Shown here: positions 35,073 to 47,416 of the stretch, one piece after another
Numbering within the stretch: position 1 is the first letter of the stretch
Layout of the letters: the number at the start of each line of letters is the position of its first letter
From: Candidatus Izemoplasma sp.
GTDB taxonomy: Bacteria; Bacillota_I; Bacilli_A; Izemoplasmatales; Izemoplasmataceae
Length of the DNA: 64,000 nucleotides
Assembly (NCBI GenBank): GCA_007132465.1
Contig: SLOP01000024.1
Coordinates: 1-64,000, forward strand
Reading direction: 5' to 3'
Made by a program: the position numbers and the translations under genes
The notes under the pieces: model-generated
Told to the model about the DNA's origin: nothing
What the model saw: the letters and a program-made list of their open reading frames with translations, nothing else
Databases searched by the model: none

Positions 35073-35712
35073 GCGAATCCTCCCTCAGCATCACGCGGCC
35101 GAGCCGTAACACCTTAGCACCAAGGTCAAGCGCGATACGATAATCTTGCGTCATTCCCATCGACAGATGTTTGACGGTGGGATGGCGTTTCACGGCGTCG
35201 TCGCGAAGCCGAACCAGGGTGGTGAACTGTTCGCGTATACGCGCCTCGTCGACGGTTTCTTCAGCCATGCCCATCAAACCGATGATTGTGAGGTTGTCAC
35301 ACCCTTGAACGGCATCTAAAAACGTCATGACTTCCCCGGGATCTACGCCGTGTTTTTGCGGTTCACCGGAAATGTTCACTTGAACGAAGCAGGGCAAGGG
35401 ATCGCCATGGCGACGTTTGTCAATTTCTCGGGCCAATTTCATTCGGTCGAGCGAATGGAGGACGTCGATGCGGTCGATTACCTGCTTAACTTTTTTCGTC
35501 TGCAAGGTACCGATGTAATGCCAGACGATGTCGGCATCGGGAAACCACGCTTGCTTCTCAAGCAACGTTTCCACGCGGTTTTCGCCGAACTCACGATGGC
35601 CGGCGTCCAAAAACGGTGCGAAATCGTCCGGGGTGGTCAAGTATTTGCTGGCGATGACAATCGTCACACCGGGATGGTTTTGCTCAATGGTTGTTTTCAA
35701 CGTCCGGTTCAT
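35062..35712 (-). CDS. yggS: PLP homeostasis protein (YggS / YlmE family)
   Basis: A pyridoxal-phosphate-binding protein without known catalytic activity, which keeps PLP and amino-acid balance. I choose the ATG at 35712 (216 residues), with GAGGG upstream; an in-frame TTG 12 bases before it is also possible. The PLP lysine is in VIASKYLT near residue 24. HREFGENRVETLLEK and WHYIGTLQTKKVK are family blocks, and the phosphate loop is near GMTQDYRIAL. In Bacillus ylmE lies in the same ftsZ-to-divIVA cluster. Confidence 0.93.
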   Translation of the reverse strand: MNRTLKTTIEQNHPGVTIVIASKYLTTPDDFAPFLDAGHREFGENRVETLLEKQAWFPDADIVWHYIGTLQTKKVKQVIDRIDVLHSLDRMKLAREIDKRRHGDPLPCFVQVNISGEPQKHGVDPGEVMTFLDAVQGCDNLTIIGLMGMAEETVDEARIREQFTTLVRLRDDAVKRHPTVKHLSMGMTQDYRIALDLGAKVLRLGRVMLREDSHGT

Positions 35713-35785
35713 AGCATCCCTCAATGTTGGGTTTTTTCGTGATTTGTGGTGGGGCTTTCGCCACGGTTAGGTCGGCGCTAAAACC

Positions 35786-35794
35786 ATTATAACA
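35786..35794 (-). promoter_or_regulatory. Extended -10 promoter of the yggS-sepF-yggT unit
   Basis: Minus-strand TGTTATAAT (extended -10) lies just downstream of the ftsZ terminator and about 75 bases before yggS. Confidence 0.5.
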
Positions 35795-35796
35795 TA

Positions 35797-35826
35797 AAAG
35801 AAAAAGTATGCAGGCATACTTTTTCG
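35797..35826 (-). terminator. Terminator after ftsZ
   Basis: A palindromic stem AAAGTATGC/GCATACTTT with A and T tracts on both sides, just past the ftsZ stop. Confidence 0.85.
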
Positions 35827-35834
35827 TGGTGACT

Positions 35835-37013
35835 TTACTTGAAACGGGAGCGGAGCCAAGAAGGGATGTTTGTCTTTGAAGGCTCTTCTTCCTTCGCTTC
35901 CTCGGCTTTGCTCGCTTCATCAGCTTTTTTCTTACGTTTCTTTTTCGCTTTGGCCTTTTTCTTTGATCGGCTGTCATCGTCGTCTTCGTCGTCGACGTCC
36001 GGCGCGTCCGATGGTTTGACGTAATCGTGTTCGCCAAGCTTGTCGAGTTCAATTTTGTGGTTCTCATCGAAGCCTGCCGCAATCACCGTCACGATGACTT
36101 CATCGTCCAAGTCTTGGTTGATAGTGGTGCCATAAATGACGTTGATTTCGGTTGAACTCGACGCCTGAATCGCTTCGATGGCTTCGGTGACTTCCCACAA
36201 GGCGATGTTCGTGCCGCTGGTGACGTTGACGATGGCGTCGGTTGCGCCGTCAATGTTGGCGTCGAGCAATGGTGAGTGAATCGCTTTTTTCGCCGCTTCG
36301 ACTGCGCGATTTTCGCCTTCGGCAATGCCGATGCCCATCAGCGCGGTGCCTTTATCTTTCATAACCGTTTTAACGTCGGCGAAATCAAGGTTGATTAACC
36401 CGGGTACGGTGATTACCTCGGCGATGCCCTGCACACCTTGACGAAGGACGTTGTCGGCTTCACGGAAAGCTTCGAGCATCGACGTGTTGCGGTCGGTCAC
36501 GTAAAGTAACCGATCGTTGGGGACGATGATCATGGTGTCGACGTACGGTTTGAGCGCATCGAGTCCTTCAAGCGCGGTGCCGACGCGACGACGGCCTTCG
36601 AATTTAAACGGTTTGGTGACAATCCCAACGGTTAAGCAACCGGCTTCCCGGGCAATTTTAGCGATGACCGGTGCGGCCCCTGTGCCGGTGCCGCCACCCA
36701 TGCCAGCGGTGATGAAAACCATGTCCGTGTCTTGAAGCATTTCACGAATTTCGTCTTCGCTTTCAAGCGCGGCGCGTCGGCCGATTTCCGGGTCTGCCCC
36801 AGCGCCGAGTCCACGCGTTAACAGTTTCCCGATTTGCAGGCGAATGTTGGCCTTCGATTGTCTGAGTACTTGTGCGTCCGTGTTAATGGCGACAAAATCA
36901 ACGCCTTGAACTTCGTTTTCAATCATCCGGTTGACGGCATTCCCACCGCCACCACCGACGCCGATGACTTTAATCGAAGGTTTCTGGCTGAAATGGTCGT
37001 TTTGTTCGAACAT
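35835..37013 (-). CDS. ftsZ: Cell-division protein FtsZ
   Basis: Tubulin-like GTPase that forms the division ring. I choose the ATG at 37013 (392 residues), with GGGAGG upstream. The GTP motif [13 protein letters not shown] is present, together with the N-terminal [15 protein letters not shown]. The T7-type catalytic stretch [10 protein letters not shown] is also there. The C-terminal linker is short and unusually charged: an acidic run (DVDDEDDDD) followed by a Lys-rich run. The end reads [11 protein letters not shown], close to the Gram-positive C-terminal peptide that binds SepF and FtsA. A promoter lies upstream. Confidence 0.97.
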   Translation of the reverse strand: MFEQNDHFSQKPSIKVIGVGGGGGNAVNRMIENEVQGVDFVAINTDAQVLRQSKANIRLQIGKLLTRGLGAGADPEIGRRAALESEDEIREMLQDTDMVFITAGMGGGTGTGAAPVIAKIAREAGCLTVGIVTKPFKFEGRRRVGTALEGLDALKPYVDTMIIVPNDRLLYVTDRNTSMLEAFREADNVLRQGVQGIAEVITVPGLINLDFADVKTVMKDKGTALMGIGIAEGENRAVEAAKKAIHSPLLDANIDGATDAIVNVTSGTNIALWEVTEAIEAIQASSSTEINVIYGTTINQDLDDEVIVTVIAAGFDENHKIELDKLGEHDYVKPSDAPDVDDEDDDDSRSKKKAKAKKKRKKKADEASKAEEAKEEEPSKTNIPSWLRSRFK

Positions 37014-37041
37014 GGTATGACCTCCCACAAATCTTTACTCT

Positions 37042-37070
37042 ATTATAACGTATTTACCGCGATAATAAAA
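37042..37070 (-). promoter_or_regulatory. Promoter of ftsZ
   Basis: Minus-strand TATAAT with a weak -35 (TTTTAT) at 17 bases, about 30 bases upstream of ftsZ. No terminator lies between tgt and ftsZ, so readthrough from tgt is possible. Confidence 0.5.
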
Positions 37071-37085
37071 CCAATTTTGCTAAAC

Positions 37086-39461
<2,376 letters not shown>

Positions 39462-39469
<8 letters not shown>

Positions 39470-42425
39470 GGCTTTTCACCCCTTCCATCGTCGACAGCAA
39501 GCTCCGCAAACGAATGTTGACGGCGCCAAGGTTGGAAATTTCATCAATTTTAATCTGTGTGTACAGTTTGTGGTTGCGTTCCAAAATTGCTTTCACTTCG
39601 TCGGTGGTGATGGCATCAAGGCCACAACCAAAACTCACCAGTTGCACCAGGTTGACACGCTCATCGAGGCCGGCCACGTACTCGGCCACATCATAGAGCC
39701 GCGTGTGATAGGTCCATTGATTGAGCACATCGACGTGATCGCGGCGCGCACGGTGGTTGAGGGCATCCTCGCTAAGGACCACGACGTTAAGCGAGCGAAT
39801 CAGTTTCGGGATGCCATGATTGACTTCCGGATCAATGTGGTAGGGTCGTCCGGCGAGGACAATCACGTTTAAATCATGCTCACGCGCGTATTCAAGCGCT
39901 TTATCGCCTTCCTTTTGCACCGCTTTCCGAAACGCTTTGTAGGCGATGATGCCGGTGTGGTAGGCTTTTTTGAGTTGCTTCGTGGTGACATCGACTAGTG
40001 GTCTGAGCGCCTTTTTCATCGATTTAACAAAAGCAGCGTCATCGTTCAGCGTCACGTAAGGCTGCAAAAACATGCCCATGTTCAGGTGATCGAGATTCGC
40101 TTCAATGACTTCGGGGTAATGCGCGACGACAGGGCAGTTGTAATGGTTTTGGGCATGGGCGCTTTCATCAAAGTTAAACGGCATGTTTGGATAGAAGATA
40201 AAATCAATGCCTTTGTCGTACAGGGATTCAATGTGCCCATGAGCCAGTTTCGCAGGATAACAGATAGTGTCGGAAGGAATGCTGTCTTGGCCGCGCTCGT
40301 ATAACGCTTTGGTCGATCGATCAGAATAGACCACTTCGATGTTAAGCGCCTCGAAGAACGGTTGCCAAAACGGCGCGTTTTCATACATGTTCATGACCAT
40401 GGGCAACCCAACTCTCGCCTGTGGATCAGTGAGATTTTGCTTCTTTTCGTAGGCCATGATTTTATCATACTTATAAAGATATAGATTGGGAATGTCATCA
40501 TAACTGACGTTGATGCCGGCGCCTTTTTCACACCGATTGCCGCTGATGTACTTCTCGCCGTCGTTGAATATGTTAATGGTCAGTGCACATAGGTTGTGGC
40601 AACGGTGACATGTGGCGCGTTTACGCGTGTAAGTAAAGGCCTTAAGTCGTGCTTCATCCAGCATCGTGCTTCGCGTGTCAAGCCGACTTCGTTCCCGTGC
40701 GATGAGGGCGGCACCAAACGCGCCCATCAAGTGCGCGATGCGCGGGCGAACAACCTCAACCCCGGTTTCACGTTCAAACGCGCGGAGCACGGCGTCGTTT
40801 TGGAACGTGCCGCCTTGCACGAGAATGTGCTCGCCATATTCGGCACGCACGTCGTGCGCACGGATGACTTTGTAAAGCGCGTTCTTCACAACACTGATGG
40901 CCAAGCCGGCACTGATGTCTTTGTTGGTGGCAGCCTCAGACTGCGCCTGTTTAACACTTGAGTTCATAAAGACAGTGCAACGGCTTCCGAGGTCGACCGG
41001 GTGTTTTGCCTCAACGGCCATGTCAGCAAACGTCTCGACGGTATGTCCGAGGCTTTCAGCGAACGTCTCAACAAACGAACCGCACCCGCTCGAGCACGCT
41101 TCATTAAGCACAATCGAAGTGATGACGCCGTTGGTGATTTTGAAACACTTCATGTCTTGACCACCAATGTCGACGACAAAACTGACGTCGGGGTCGAAGT
41201 ACTTGGCCGCCTCGTAGTGACAGATGGTTTCAACTTCGCCATCATCTAAGGCATAAGCGTGTTTGATCAGCGCTTCCCCATAGCCGGTTGAAACAGCGTA
41301 CCGAATAACGATGTCCGAATGCATTTGCGATAGCATCTCACGCAGCGCATTTTTGACTGTTTCCAGCGGGTTTCCACGGTTGTGTCGATAGAACGAATAC
41401 AAAATTTCGCCCGTGTGTGTCAGCAACACCAACTTCGTCGTCGTGCTTCCAGCGTCGATGCCGAGGTACGCATTGCCACGGTAATCACGAGGATTATGGC
41501 GTGGCACATCCGCCTGGGCATGGCGCGCTTTAAAGGCCTCAAGGTCAGCGTTGGCAGCGAAAAGCGGCGGCATGGTTTTACGTGCGCTGTCATTGTGGCG
41601 TCGTCGGTAGCTGTCAACCTGTCGAAAGAGCGCACGCACGGTCATCGGCGCGCGTTCTGCTTCAAGCGCTGCGCCATAAGCGACAAACACTTCCCCGTGG
41701 TCTGGCAGGTAAGGGTTCTCAAGCGAGAGAAACTCAGTGAACCGTTTGCGAAGTTCGCTGGAAAACGTAAGCGGTCCGCCAAGGAAGGCGACGCGGCCAC
41801 GGATTTTTTTGCCTTGGCTCAACCCACCGACCGTTTGATTGACGATGGCTTGATAAATAGAGGCGGCAATGTCGCTTTTTGCTGCACCTTGATTGAGCAA
41901 AGGCTGAATGTCGGTCTTGGCAAACACCCCGCAACGCGAGGCAATGTCGTAGAGCTTATCGTATGATTTAGCCATGTCGTTTAAGCCACTAGCATCGGTA
42001 TCAAGCAACGTTGCCATTTGATCGATGAACGCCCCGGTGCCTCCCGCGCAGGTGCCGTTCATGCGCATTTCAATGTTATCGCCTTCAAAAAACATGATTT
42101 TCGCGTCTTCGCCACCCAGTTCGACACAGACATCGGTATCCGGAGCATGTTTGCGTAGCGCGCTTGAGGCAGCAATGACTTCCTGGGTGAACTGGGCACC
42201 CAAATATTTGGCAAGCCGAAGCCCCGCGCTGCCGGTAAAATTAAAACGCATTGCTTGTGCCGACAACGCGTTGTCGGCGTTTTCAAGCAATGCTTTAAGC
42301 GCACGTGAGACGCTGCTCATGTGGCGTTCATAGGCTTTGTATACAATTGTGTTATCAGCGTCGATGGCGACCATCTTGATGGTGGTGCTGCCGATGTCGA
42401 TACCGACGCGCAGTGGTGTGTCCAT
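39462..42425 (-). CDS. Acyl-CoA dehydratase activase-like protein with two BadF/BcrA ATPase domains
   Basis: The ATG at 42425 (987 residues) has AGGTGA upstream; a longer open frame before it lacks support. Two ATPase domains of the BadF/BadG/BcrA/BcrD type lie in tandem. The first starts VGIDIGSTTIKMVAID near residue 7, with FTGSAGLRLAK and GGEDAKIMFFEG. The second starts LGIDAGSTTTKLVLL near 325, with GGQDMKCFKI and CSSGCGSFVETFAESLG. A C-terminal region has CHRCHNLCALTIN with several Cys (iron-sulfur site likely) and TICYPAKLAHGHIE. Such proteins activate radical dehydratases at the cost of ATP. The substrate in this lineage is unknown. Confidence 0.88.
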
Positions 42426-42621
42426 GGTCTCACCTGAGTGAATGGCATGCGTGTGGCTTTTATTTATTATATATGATATCACGAAAAATAGCCACCGCAA
42501 CAGCGTCTTTAGAAAGCATGATTATAGCAACAAGATTTATCTAACATTGACTTTTTGACGTGTTTTTATTGTATTAGATTAATTTTTTTAATGTTTATAT
42601 TAATTTATTTAATTTTACCCT

Positions 42622-42650
42622 TGACATCATATCAATCAATGCTTACAATA
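42622..42650 (+). promoter_or_regulatory. Strong promoter of the SHOCT-DUF2089-MFS operon
   Basis: TTGACA (consensus -35), a 17-base spacer and TACAAT, 30 bases before the first start codon. It lies in an AT-rich stretch that also separates this operon from the divergent activase gene. Confidence 0.85.
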
Positions 42651-42680
42651 ATGGTATAAGACAACAAGCGAGGTGACGTC

Positions 42681-43145
42681 ATGATTGCTTTGGAGAAAAC
42701 CGCGTCGAAACACGAGGTTCTCAACACGCTTTATCAAGGCAAAACCAGCCCCGAAGATGCGTTGAAGACGCTTGAGAACCCGGCCGCCTTCAAAGGGTTC
42801 AAAAAAGCCCGTTTCATTCGTATTAAGATGAAACTGCCCAACGAATCAACACGGTTGAACTTGTTTTTGCGTTCGCTTTTTGCCTTCCCGATTCCCATCG
42901 GCATGGCCCGTTTCTTCTTGAACATTGCCGGGAAGCATGCGCCCCAGGCCGTTCAAAAAACCACCAAACACCTTGATCACATCGACGAAGCGAAGCGCGA
43001 CGATGTCAAAGCGAAAATTCGGTCCTCAAGCGAAGAGCTCGAAACCATTGATTTTCAAGAAATCGGCCGTTACTTACGGTACGCTCGCGGCACACGCATC
43101 AAGATTGAGAGCACCGACGCCATCATCACCATTACGATACGATAA
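42681..43145 (+). CDS. SHOCT-like domain protein, first gene of the DUF2089 operon
   Basis: A 154-residue protein of unknown function. The first 30 residues include EVLNTLYQGKTSPEDALKTLENP, a short helix-turn-helix of the SHOCT-like kind that recurs in the next two proteins. A basic region, a weakly hydrophobic stretch (LNLFLRSLFAFPIPIGMARFFLNIAG) and a C-terminal part (LRYARGTRIKIESTDAIITITIR) follow. The last part resembles the C-terminal strand region of the third protein. GAGGTG precedes the start, and it is the first of four plus-strand genes. Confidence 0.55.
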   Translation: MIALEKTASKHEVLNTLYQGKTSPEDALKTLENPAAFKGFKKARFIRIKMKLPNESTRLNLFLRSLFAFPIPIGMARFFLNIAGKHAPQAVQKTTKHLDHIDEAKRDDVKAKIRSSSEELETIDFQEIGRYLRYARGTRIKIESTDAIITITIR

Positions 43146-43157
43146 AGGAGTGTTTTT

Positions 43158-43520
43158 ATGCAAAAACATGTCATCGGCGAATGCCCCATCTGCAAGCACG
43201 ATCTATTTGTAACAAAACTGGAATGCACACACTGTCATACAGAAATCAGTGGGCAGTTCCAGCTATCGAAGTTCAACTACTTGTCAAAAGAACACTTGTA
43301 TTTCATTGAGTTGTTCATCAAAAACAAAGGCAGCATCAAACAACTCGAAAAAGAACTTAAGGTCTCTTACCCAACGGTCAAGAAAATGCTTGACGAGGTC
43401 ATCATCCACCTCGGCTACACCGTACAAGATGACGAAGACCAAGCCAAAAAAGATGAAATCCTTCAAAAGCTCTCGGACGGCGAAATCACCTCCGAAGAAG
43501 CGTTGAAAATGTTGAAATAG
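43158..43520 (+). CDS. DUF2089-family protein (zinc finger and helix-turn-helix), probable regulator
   Basis: A 120-residue protein. The N-terminus holds a zinc ribbon, CPICKHDL and CTHCHTEISGQF, with four Cys. A helix-turn-helix follows, FIKNKGSIKQLEKELKVSYPTVKKML, with the recognition helix ending near residue 80. The last 20 residues, EILQKLSDGEITSEEALKML, repeat the SHOCT-like module of the flanking genes. DUF2089 proteins are probable DNA-binding regulators of nearby operons. AAAGGAG precedes the start. Confidence 0.82.
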   Translation: MQKHVIGECPICKHDLFVTKLECTHCHTEISGQFQLSKFNYLSKEHLYFIELFIKNKGSIKQLEKELKVSYPTVKKMLDEVIIHLGYTVQDDEDQAKKDEILQKLSDGEITSEEALKMLK

Positions 43521-43532
43521 CGAGGTGTTATC

Positions 43533-43910
43533 ATGAGCCAAGAAAAACTGAAGATTTTGGAAATGATCCAACAAAAACAAATCACGCCTCAAGAAGGCGC
43601 TGAACTGCTCGGTGCCATCGATAAGAGCAAAGGTGAACCCGTGGCGAAAAAACAAGCCTTTAAGATGTTTAAGATACGTATCTTGAGTCACGACGGCGAC
43701 AAAGTTAACGTGCAGATTCCGCTGGAGTTTGCGAAGGTTGCGCTAAAAAGCGGCGGAAAGCGCGGTTTCATGAAGTTCGACAAGATGCAAGACATGGACG
43801 TAGACCTTGATTTTGACGCCATTCTCGATGCGGTGGAACAAGGCACCGATGGAAAAATCGTCGACATCGAATCTGGCGACGGTGACAAAGTCGAAATCAC
43901 AATCGAATAA
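43533..43910 (+). CDS. SHOCT-like domain protein (YvlB/LiaX-like N-terminus)
   Basis: A 125-residue protein. The N-terminal EKLKILEMIQQKQITPQEGAELLGAI is a SHOCT-like module as in YvlB and LiaX. The rest (FKIRILSHDGDKVNVQIPLEFAKVALKSGG) matches the small strand domain that accompanies it, ending in an acidic GDGDKVEITIE tail. Related proteins act in Gram-positive envelope-stress responses; transfer of that role here is inference. GAGGTG precedes the start. Confidence 0.7.
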   Translation: MSQEKLKILEMIQQKQITPQEGAELLGAIDKSKGEPVAKKQAFKMFKIRILSHDGDKVNVQIPLEFAKVALKSGGKRGFMKFDKMQDMDVDLDFDAILDAVEQGTDGKIVDIESGDGDKVEITIE

Positions 43911-43912
43911 TC

Positions 43913-45172
43913 ATGGTTGCCCTCGTAAGGAACAAAAACTTCTCACTGCTTTTTATCGGCAGTTTCGTCTCACACATCGGCACAGCGTTTTACAATTTCG
44001 CCGTCGGCTGGTTCATCCTCGAGCTGACCGCATCGCCGTTGATTGCCGGGTTATACATCGCCACCGGTGCGATTGTGCAAGTCTTAATGACGCCAATTGC
44101 CGGCGTGTTTGTCGATCGACTTCACAAGGTCCGCATTTTGTATGTCACCGACTTTATCCGCGGGATGACCGTGCTCTTAGGTGGTGGGGTCATCGTCTTG
44201 TTGTCGAGCACGTTCATCATTCCACTGCTCTTTGTCATCACCATCGTGCTCGCCCTAAACAACGCCTTCTTCTATCCTGCCGTCGCGGCCATTCGTCCTG
44301 ACATTGTCCATCGTGATCGACTCAATCAAGCCAACGCGCTGTTCAGTTTTATCAACAGCGTGCAAGCCATCATCGGCATCTTGCTCGCGGGCATTCTCTA
44401 TGCGTTTTTGGGCATTGAACTGATTTTTATCATCAACGGTTTGAGTTTCATTATCAGCGCCATCAGCGAGATGTTTATCAAAACCCCACATCCGAAGCGT
44501 TCGCTTGACAAGCACGCGGCGACGATTGTTACAGACTTGAAAGCAGGGTTTGCTTACATCATTCAAAAACAAGGTCTGATGACGTTCATGTTCGCTGTGC
44601 TCGCCATCAATTTTGCGGTCATGCCGATTTTTGCAAACGGCTTCCCTTACCTCTTTAACATCGTGCTTGAAAAAGAAGCGTATCACCTCTCAATCGCGCA
44701 AGCCACATTTTCTGCCGGGATGCTCGTGGGCGGACTGCTCGTGGGCGTGATCGGTGCCAAGCTGATCATCGCCAAAAGCATCCGGGCAGGATTGACGGCC
44801 ACCGTCATCGGCATTGCCATCATCGGCTTTCTGATGATTGGCGTCTCACTTGACCGTCTCACCTACACCACGTTCTTGGTTTTGTTTCTCCCAACGCTGT
44901 TTTTGACAACCTTCGCCAACGTGTTTTTAAACGTGCCGTTTATGACCGGCTTAATGCGTGCGGTCGATGACGAGGTTCGCGGTCGCGTGCTCGCCATCAT
45001 GGAGACGCTATCTGGCGCGTTGATACCTATCGCCATTGCCTTGGCAGGCGTCGTGCTAGAATTTGGTTCAATCGGCGCGTTGGTCTCAGGCTCAATGGTC
45101 CTGATGCTCATCCCGTATTACATCATGATGTTCAGTCGACCTTCACGGGTGTTTCTAAACAGTTTAACCTAA
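43913..45172 (+). CDS. Major facilitator superfamily exporter
   Basis: A 419-residue membrane protein with about 12 hydrophobic segments. It begins NKNFSLLFIGSFVSHIGTAFYNFAVGWFILELT, and the loop GVFVDRLHKVRILYVTDFIRG fits the MFS motif A region. It belongs to the Mef/NreB-like drug exporter group by overall pattern. There is no clear ribosome binding site, and it starts 2 bases after the upstream stop, so it is probably coupled to it. Its place behind the DUF2089 and SHOCT genes suggests export linked to an envelope or drug response (inference). Confidence 0.85.
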   Translation: MVALVRNKNFSLLFIGSFVSHIGTAFYNFAVGWFILELTASPLIAGLYIATGAIVQVLMTPIAGVFVDRLHKVRILYVTDFIRGMTVLLGGGVIVLLSSTFIIPLLFVITIVLALNNAFFYPAVAAIRPDIVHRDRLNQANALFSFINSVQAIIGILLAGILYAFLGIELIFIINGLSFIISAISEMFIKTPHPKRSLDKHAATIVTDLKAGFAYIIQKQGLMTFMFAVLAINFAVMPIFANGFPYLFNIVLEKEAYHLSIAQATFSAGMLVGGLLVGVIGAKLIIAKSIRAGLTATVIGIAIIGFLMIGVSLDRLTYTTFLVLFLPTLFLTTFANVFLNVPFMTGLMRAVDDEVRGRVLAIMETLSGALIPIAIALAGVVLEFGSIGALVSGSMVLMLIPYYIMMFSRPSRVFLNSLT

Positions 45173-45178
45173 CGATAT

Positions 45179-45200
45179 GCCGGGCGATAGCCCGGTTTTT
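45179..45200 (+). terminator. Terminator after the MFS gene
   Basis: Stem GCCGGGC/GCCCGG with TTTTT, just past the MFS stop codon. Confidence 0.88.
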
Positions 45201-45207
45201 CTTTGCG

Positions 45208-45232
45208 AAAAAAAAGCCCGCGCCACCGCGCG
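45208..45232 (-). terminator. Terminator after queA
   Basis: Stem CGCGC/GCGCG around GGTG, followed on the minus strand by TTTTTTTT. Confidence 0.88.
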
Positions 45233-45236
45233 AACT

Positions 45237-46268
45237 TCATAAACGGGTCAACAACATGGCGTCGCCAAAGGAGAAAAATCGGTAGTTTAACTCGATGGCA
45301 TGTCGATAGGCATCAAGGATGATCTCTTGGCTGGAAAACGCACTCACCAGCATCAAAAGCGTCGACTCGGGAAGATGAAAGTTCGTCAACAGCGCGTCGA
45401 CAACCTGAAAGGTGAATCCCGGGTAGATGAACAGGTTGCTGAAGCCGGCATCCGCCTGGATGTGTCCATGCTTGCGTGCCACGGTTTCAAGCGTACGCAT
45501 CGAGGTTGTTCCAACCGCCACAATGCGGCGCCTGGCTTGGATCGCTTGCCGAATAGTCGTCGCTGCGTCATCGTTCACGCGGTAAAACTCTTCGTGCATC
45601 GTGTGATCTTCGACGTTCTCCACCGATACCGGCCTGAATGTTCCTAACCCGACATGCAACGTGATGCGCACCACCTCAACCCCCATGCTTTGAAGTGCCG
45701 CTAAGTAGGATTTGGTGAAATGCAGTCCCGCCGTCGGCGCGGCAGCGCTCCCGGGTTCATCGCGATACACCGTCTGATAGCGGTCTTTGTCGTCAAGTTT
45801 TTCTTTGATGTACGGAGGCAAGGGCATCTCTCCGAGGGCTTCAAGCACCTCGAGAAAGATCCCGTTGTACTGCATCTTCATGCGCCTCAATCCTTGATCG
45901 AGCACCTCGACGCATTCGGCGATGAGCTGGCCTTTTCCAAAGATAACGCGCGTCCCGCGGCGTACTTTCTTCGCGCGTTTCACCAGACATTCCCACGCAT
46001 CATCGGTCTCTTGACGCAACAACAGCACCTCAACGACACCGCCAGTATCTTCTTTCTGACCAATCAAGCGTGCCGGCAAGACGGCCGTGTCGTTAATGAC
46101 GAGCACGTCTCCCTTTCGCAGGTGATTTTTCAGCGCCGTAAACGTGGTGTCGATGCGCTCACCAGTGTCACGATCAACAACGAGCAATTTAGACGCCGTG
46201 CGATCTTTCAGCGGTGTCTGAGCGATTAGGCGTTCGGGGAGGTTATAACGAAAGCGTTTCACCTTCAT
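45237..46268 (-). CDS. queA: S-adenosylmethionine:tRNA ribosyltransferase-isomerase
   Basis: Adds the epoxycyclopentane ring to preQ1-modified tRNA using the ribosyl part of SAM, the second-last step to queuosine. It is 343 residues. The N-terminal [18 protein letters not shown], the block [14 protein letters not shown] and [12 protein letters not shown] are diagnostic, as is [20 protein letters not shown]. It overlaps the ruvB stop by 4 bases, as in many bacteria. tgt lies about 7 kb away. Confidence 0.97.
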   Translation of the reverse strand: MKVKRFRYNLPERLIAQTPLKDRTASKLLVVDRDTGERIDTTFTALKNHLRKGDVLVINDTAVLPARLIGQKEDTGGVVEVLLLRQETDDAWECLVKRAKKVRRGTRVIFGKGQLIAECVEVLDQGLRRMKMQYNGIFLEVLEALGEMPLPPYIKEKLDDKDRYQTVYRDEPGSAAAPTAGLHFTKSYLAALQSMGVEVVRITLHVGLGTFRPVSVENVEDHTMHEEFYRVNDDAATTIRQAIQARRRIVAVGTTSMRTLETVARKHGHIQADAGFSNLFIYPGFTFQVVDALLTNFHLPESTLLMLVSAFSSQEIILDAYRHAIELNYRFFSFGDAMLLTRL

Positions 46269-47272
46269 CCGAACAAGCCGCCTTGAAAGGGGATGTTCAT
46301 GTGCTTGTAGGCTTTTTCGGTCGCCACGCGTCCACGCGGTGTGCGCTGCACGAAACCAATTTTCAGCAAATACGGTTCATAGACGTCTTCCACCGTCGTC
46401 ACCTCTTCACCAATCGACGTCGCCAAGCTTTCCACACCGACGGGCCCGCCTCCATAGTTTTCAATGAGCCCTCGTAAATAATCGTGGTCTTTTTGATCGA
46501 GGCCAAGTGCGTCGATGCCGAGTTTATCGAGCGCGGTTTTGGTGATGTTAGTATCGATTTTTCCCTCGTTAAGCACGTCGGCAAAATCGCGGATGCGTCG
46601 AAACAACCGGTTGGTGATGCGCGGGGTGCCTCGGCTTCGCCTTGCGATTTCTTTCAAGCTGTCTCCGGCCACGACCGCTTCGTATATTTTTGCGGTTCGA
46701 GCGGCGATTTTCTCAAGCGACGCTTGGTCGTAGTATTCCAACTTATGCACCACGCCAAAACGTTCCCGAAGCGGCGCCGTCAAATCGCCAAAACGCGTCG
46801 TCGCCCCGATTAACGTAAACGGCGGCAAGTCCACCCGAATCGATCGGCTGGTTTCATCCTTGCCGACGATAAGATCAATGACAAAGTCTTCCATCGCTGG
46901 ATACAGCACCTCTTCAACAACGCGAGGCAGCCGATGTATTTCATCTATAAACAAGATATCGCCCGGTTCCAGGCTGGTGAGCAGCACGGCCAAATCCCCG
47001 CTTTTTTCAATGCTCGGTCCACTGGTAACCTTTATTTGCACACCGATTTCATTGGCGACGATGTTCGCAAGCGTCGTTTTACCAAGCCCTGGTGGCCCAT
47101 ATAGCAGCACGTGATCCAGACTTTCACGTCGCCCCTTGGCGGCGCGGATAAAAATGTCCATCATTTCTTTGACGTGATCTTGCCCGATGTACTCCGCTAA
47201 CGTCCTGGGACGTAAGCTCAGGGGTTCGATGTCAGTGTCGTGTCGTTCGGCGGACACGAGTCGTTCGTCCAT
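46265..47272 (-). CDS. ruvB: Holliday junction branch migration helicase RuvB
   Basis: AAA+ motor that drives Holliday junction migration with RuvA. I choose the ATG at 47272 (335 residues), because GAGGTG is then 6 bases upstream. The Walker A motif is [12 protein letters not shown], Walker B is LFIDEIHRL, and the Arg finger region [15 protein letters not shown] is present, followed by the winged helix domain. No ruvA precedes it, which is unusual. recU supplies the resolvase in this window. It is divergent from the giant coiled-coil genes. Confidence 0.97.
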   Translation of the reverse strand: MDERLVSAERHDTDIEPLSLRPRTLAEYIGQDHVKEMMDIFIRAAKGRRESLDHVLLYGPPGLGKTTLANIVANEIGVQIKVTSGPSIEKSGDLAVLLTSLEPGDILFIDEIHRLPRVVEEVLYPAMEDFVIDLIVGKDETSRSIRVDLPPFTLIGATTRFGDLTAPLRERFGVVHKLEYYDQASLEKIAARTAKIYEAVVAGDSLKEIARRSRGTPRITNRLFRRIRDFADVLNEGKIDTNITKTALDKLGIDALGLDQKDHDYLRGLIENYGGGPVGVESLATSIGEEVTTVEDVYEPYLLKIGFVQRTPRGRVATEKAYKHMNIPFQGGLFG

Positions 47273-47291
47273 GGCCATCACCTCAGTAAAA

Positions 47292-47320
47292 ATTATACAC
47301 CAAACCGGCAACATTACCAA
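47292..47320 (-). promoter_or_regulatory. Promoter of ruvB-queA
   Basis: Minus-strand TTGGTA, a 17-base spacer and TATAAT, about 20 bases upstream of the ruvB start. Confidence 0.65.
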
Positions 47321-47347
47321 CGAAAGCCCGCAAAAGGATAAACGCAA

Positions 47348-47376
47348 TTGTCACTTACGCCTTTCTATGTTAAAAT
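47348..47376 (+). promoter_or_regulatory. Promoter of the giant coiled-coil operon
   Basis: TTGTCA, a 17-base spacer and TAAAAT; transcription is expected near 47383, which supports the GTG start at 47417. Confidence 0.75.
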
Positions 47377-47416
47377 AAGGGCAACATTTATGCCACAGCC
47401 GGAGGAGGTCAGCACG

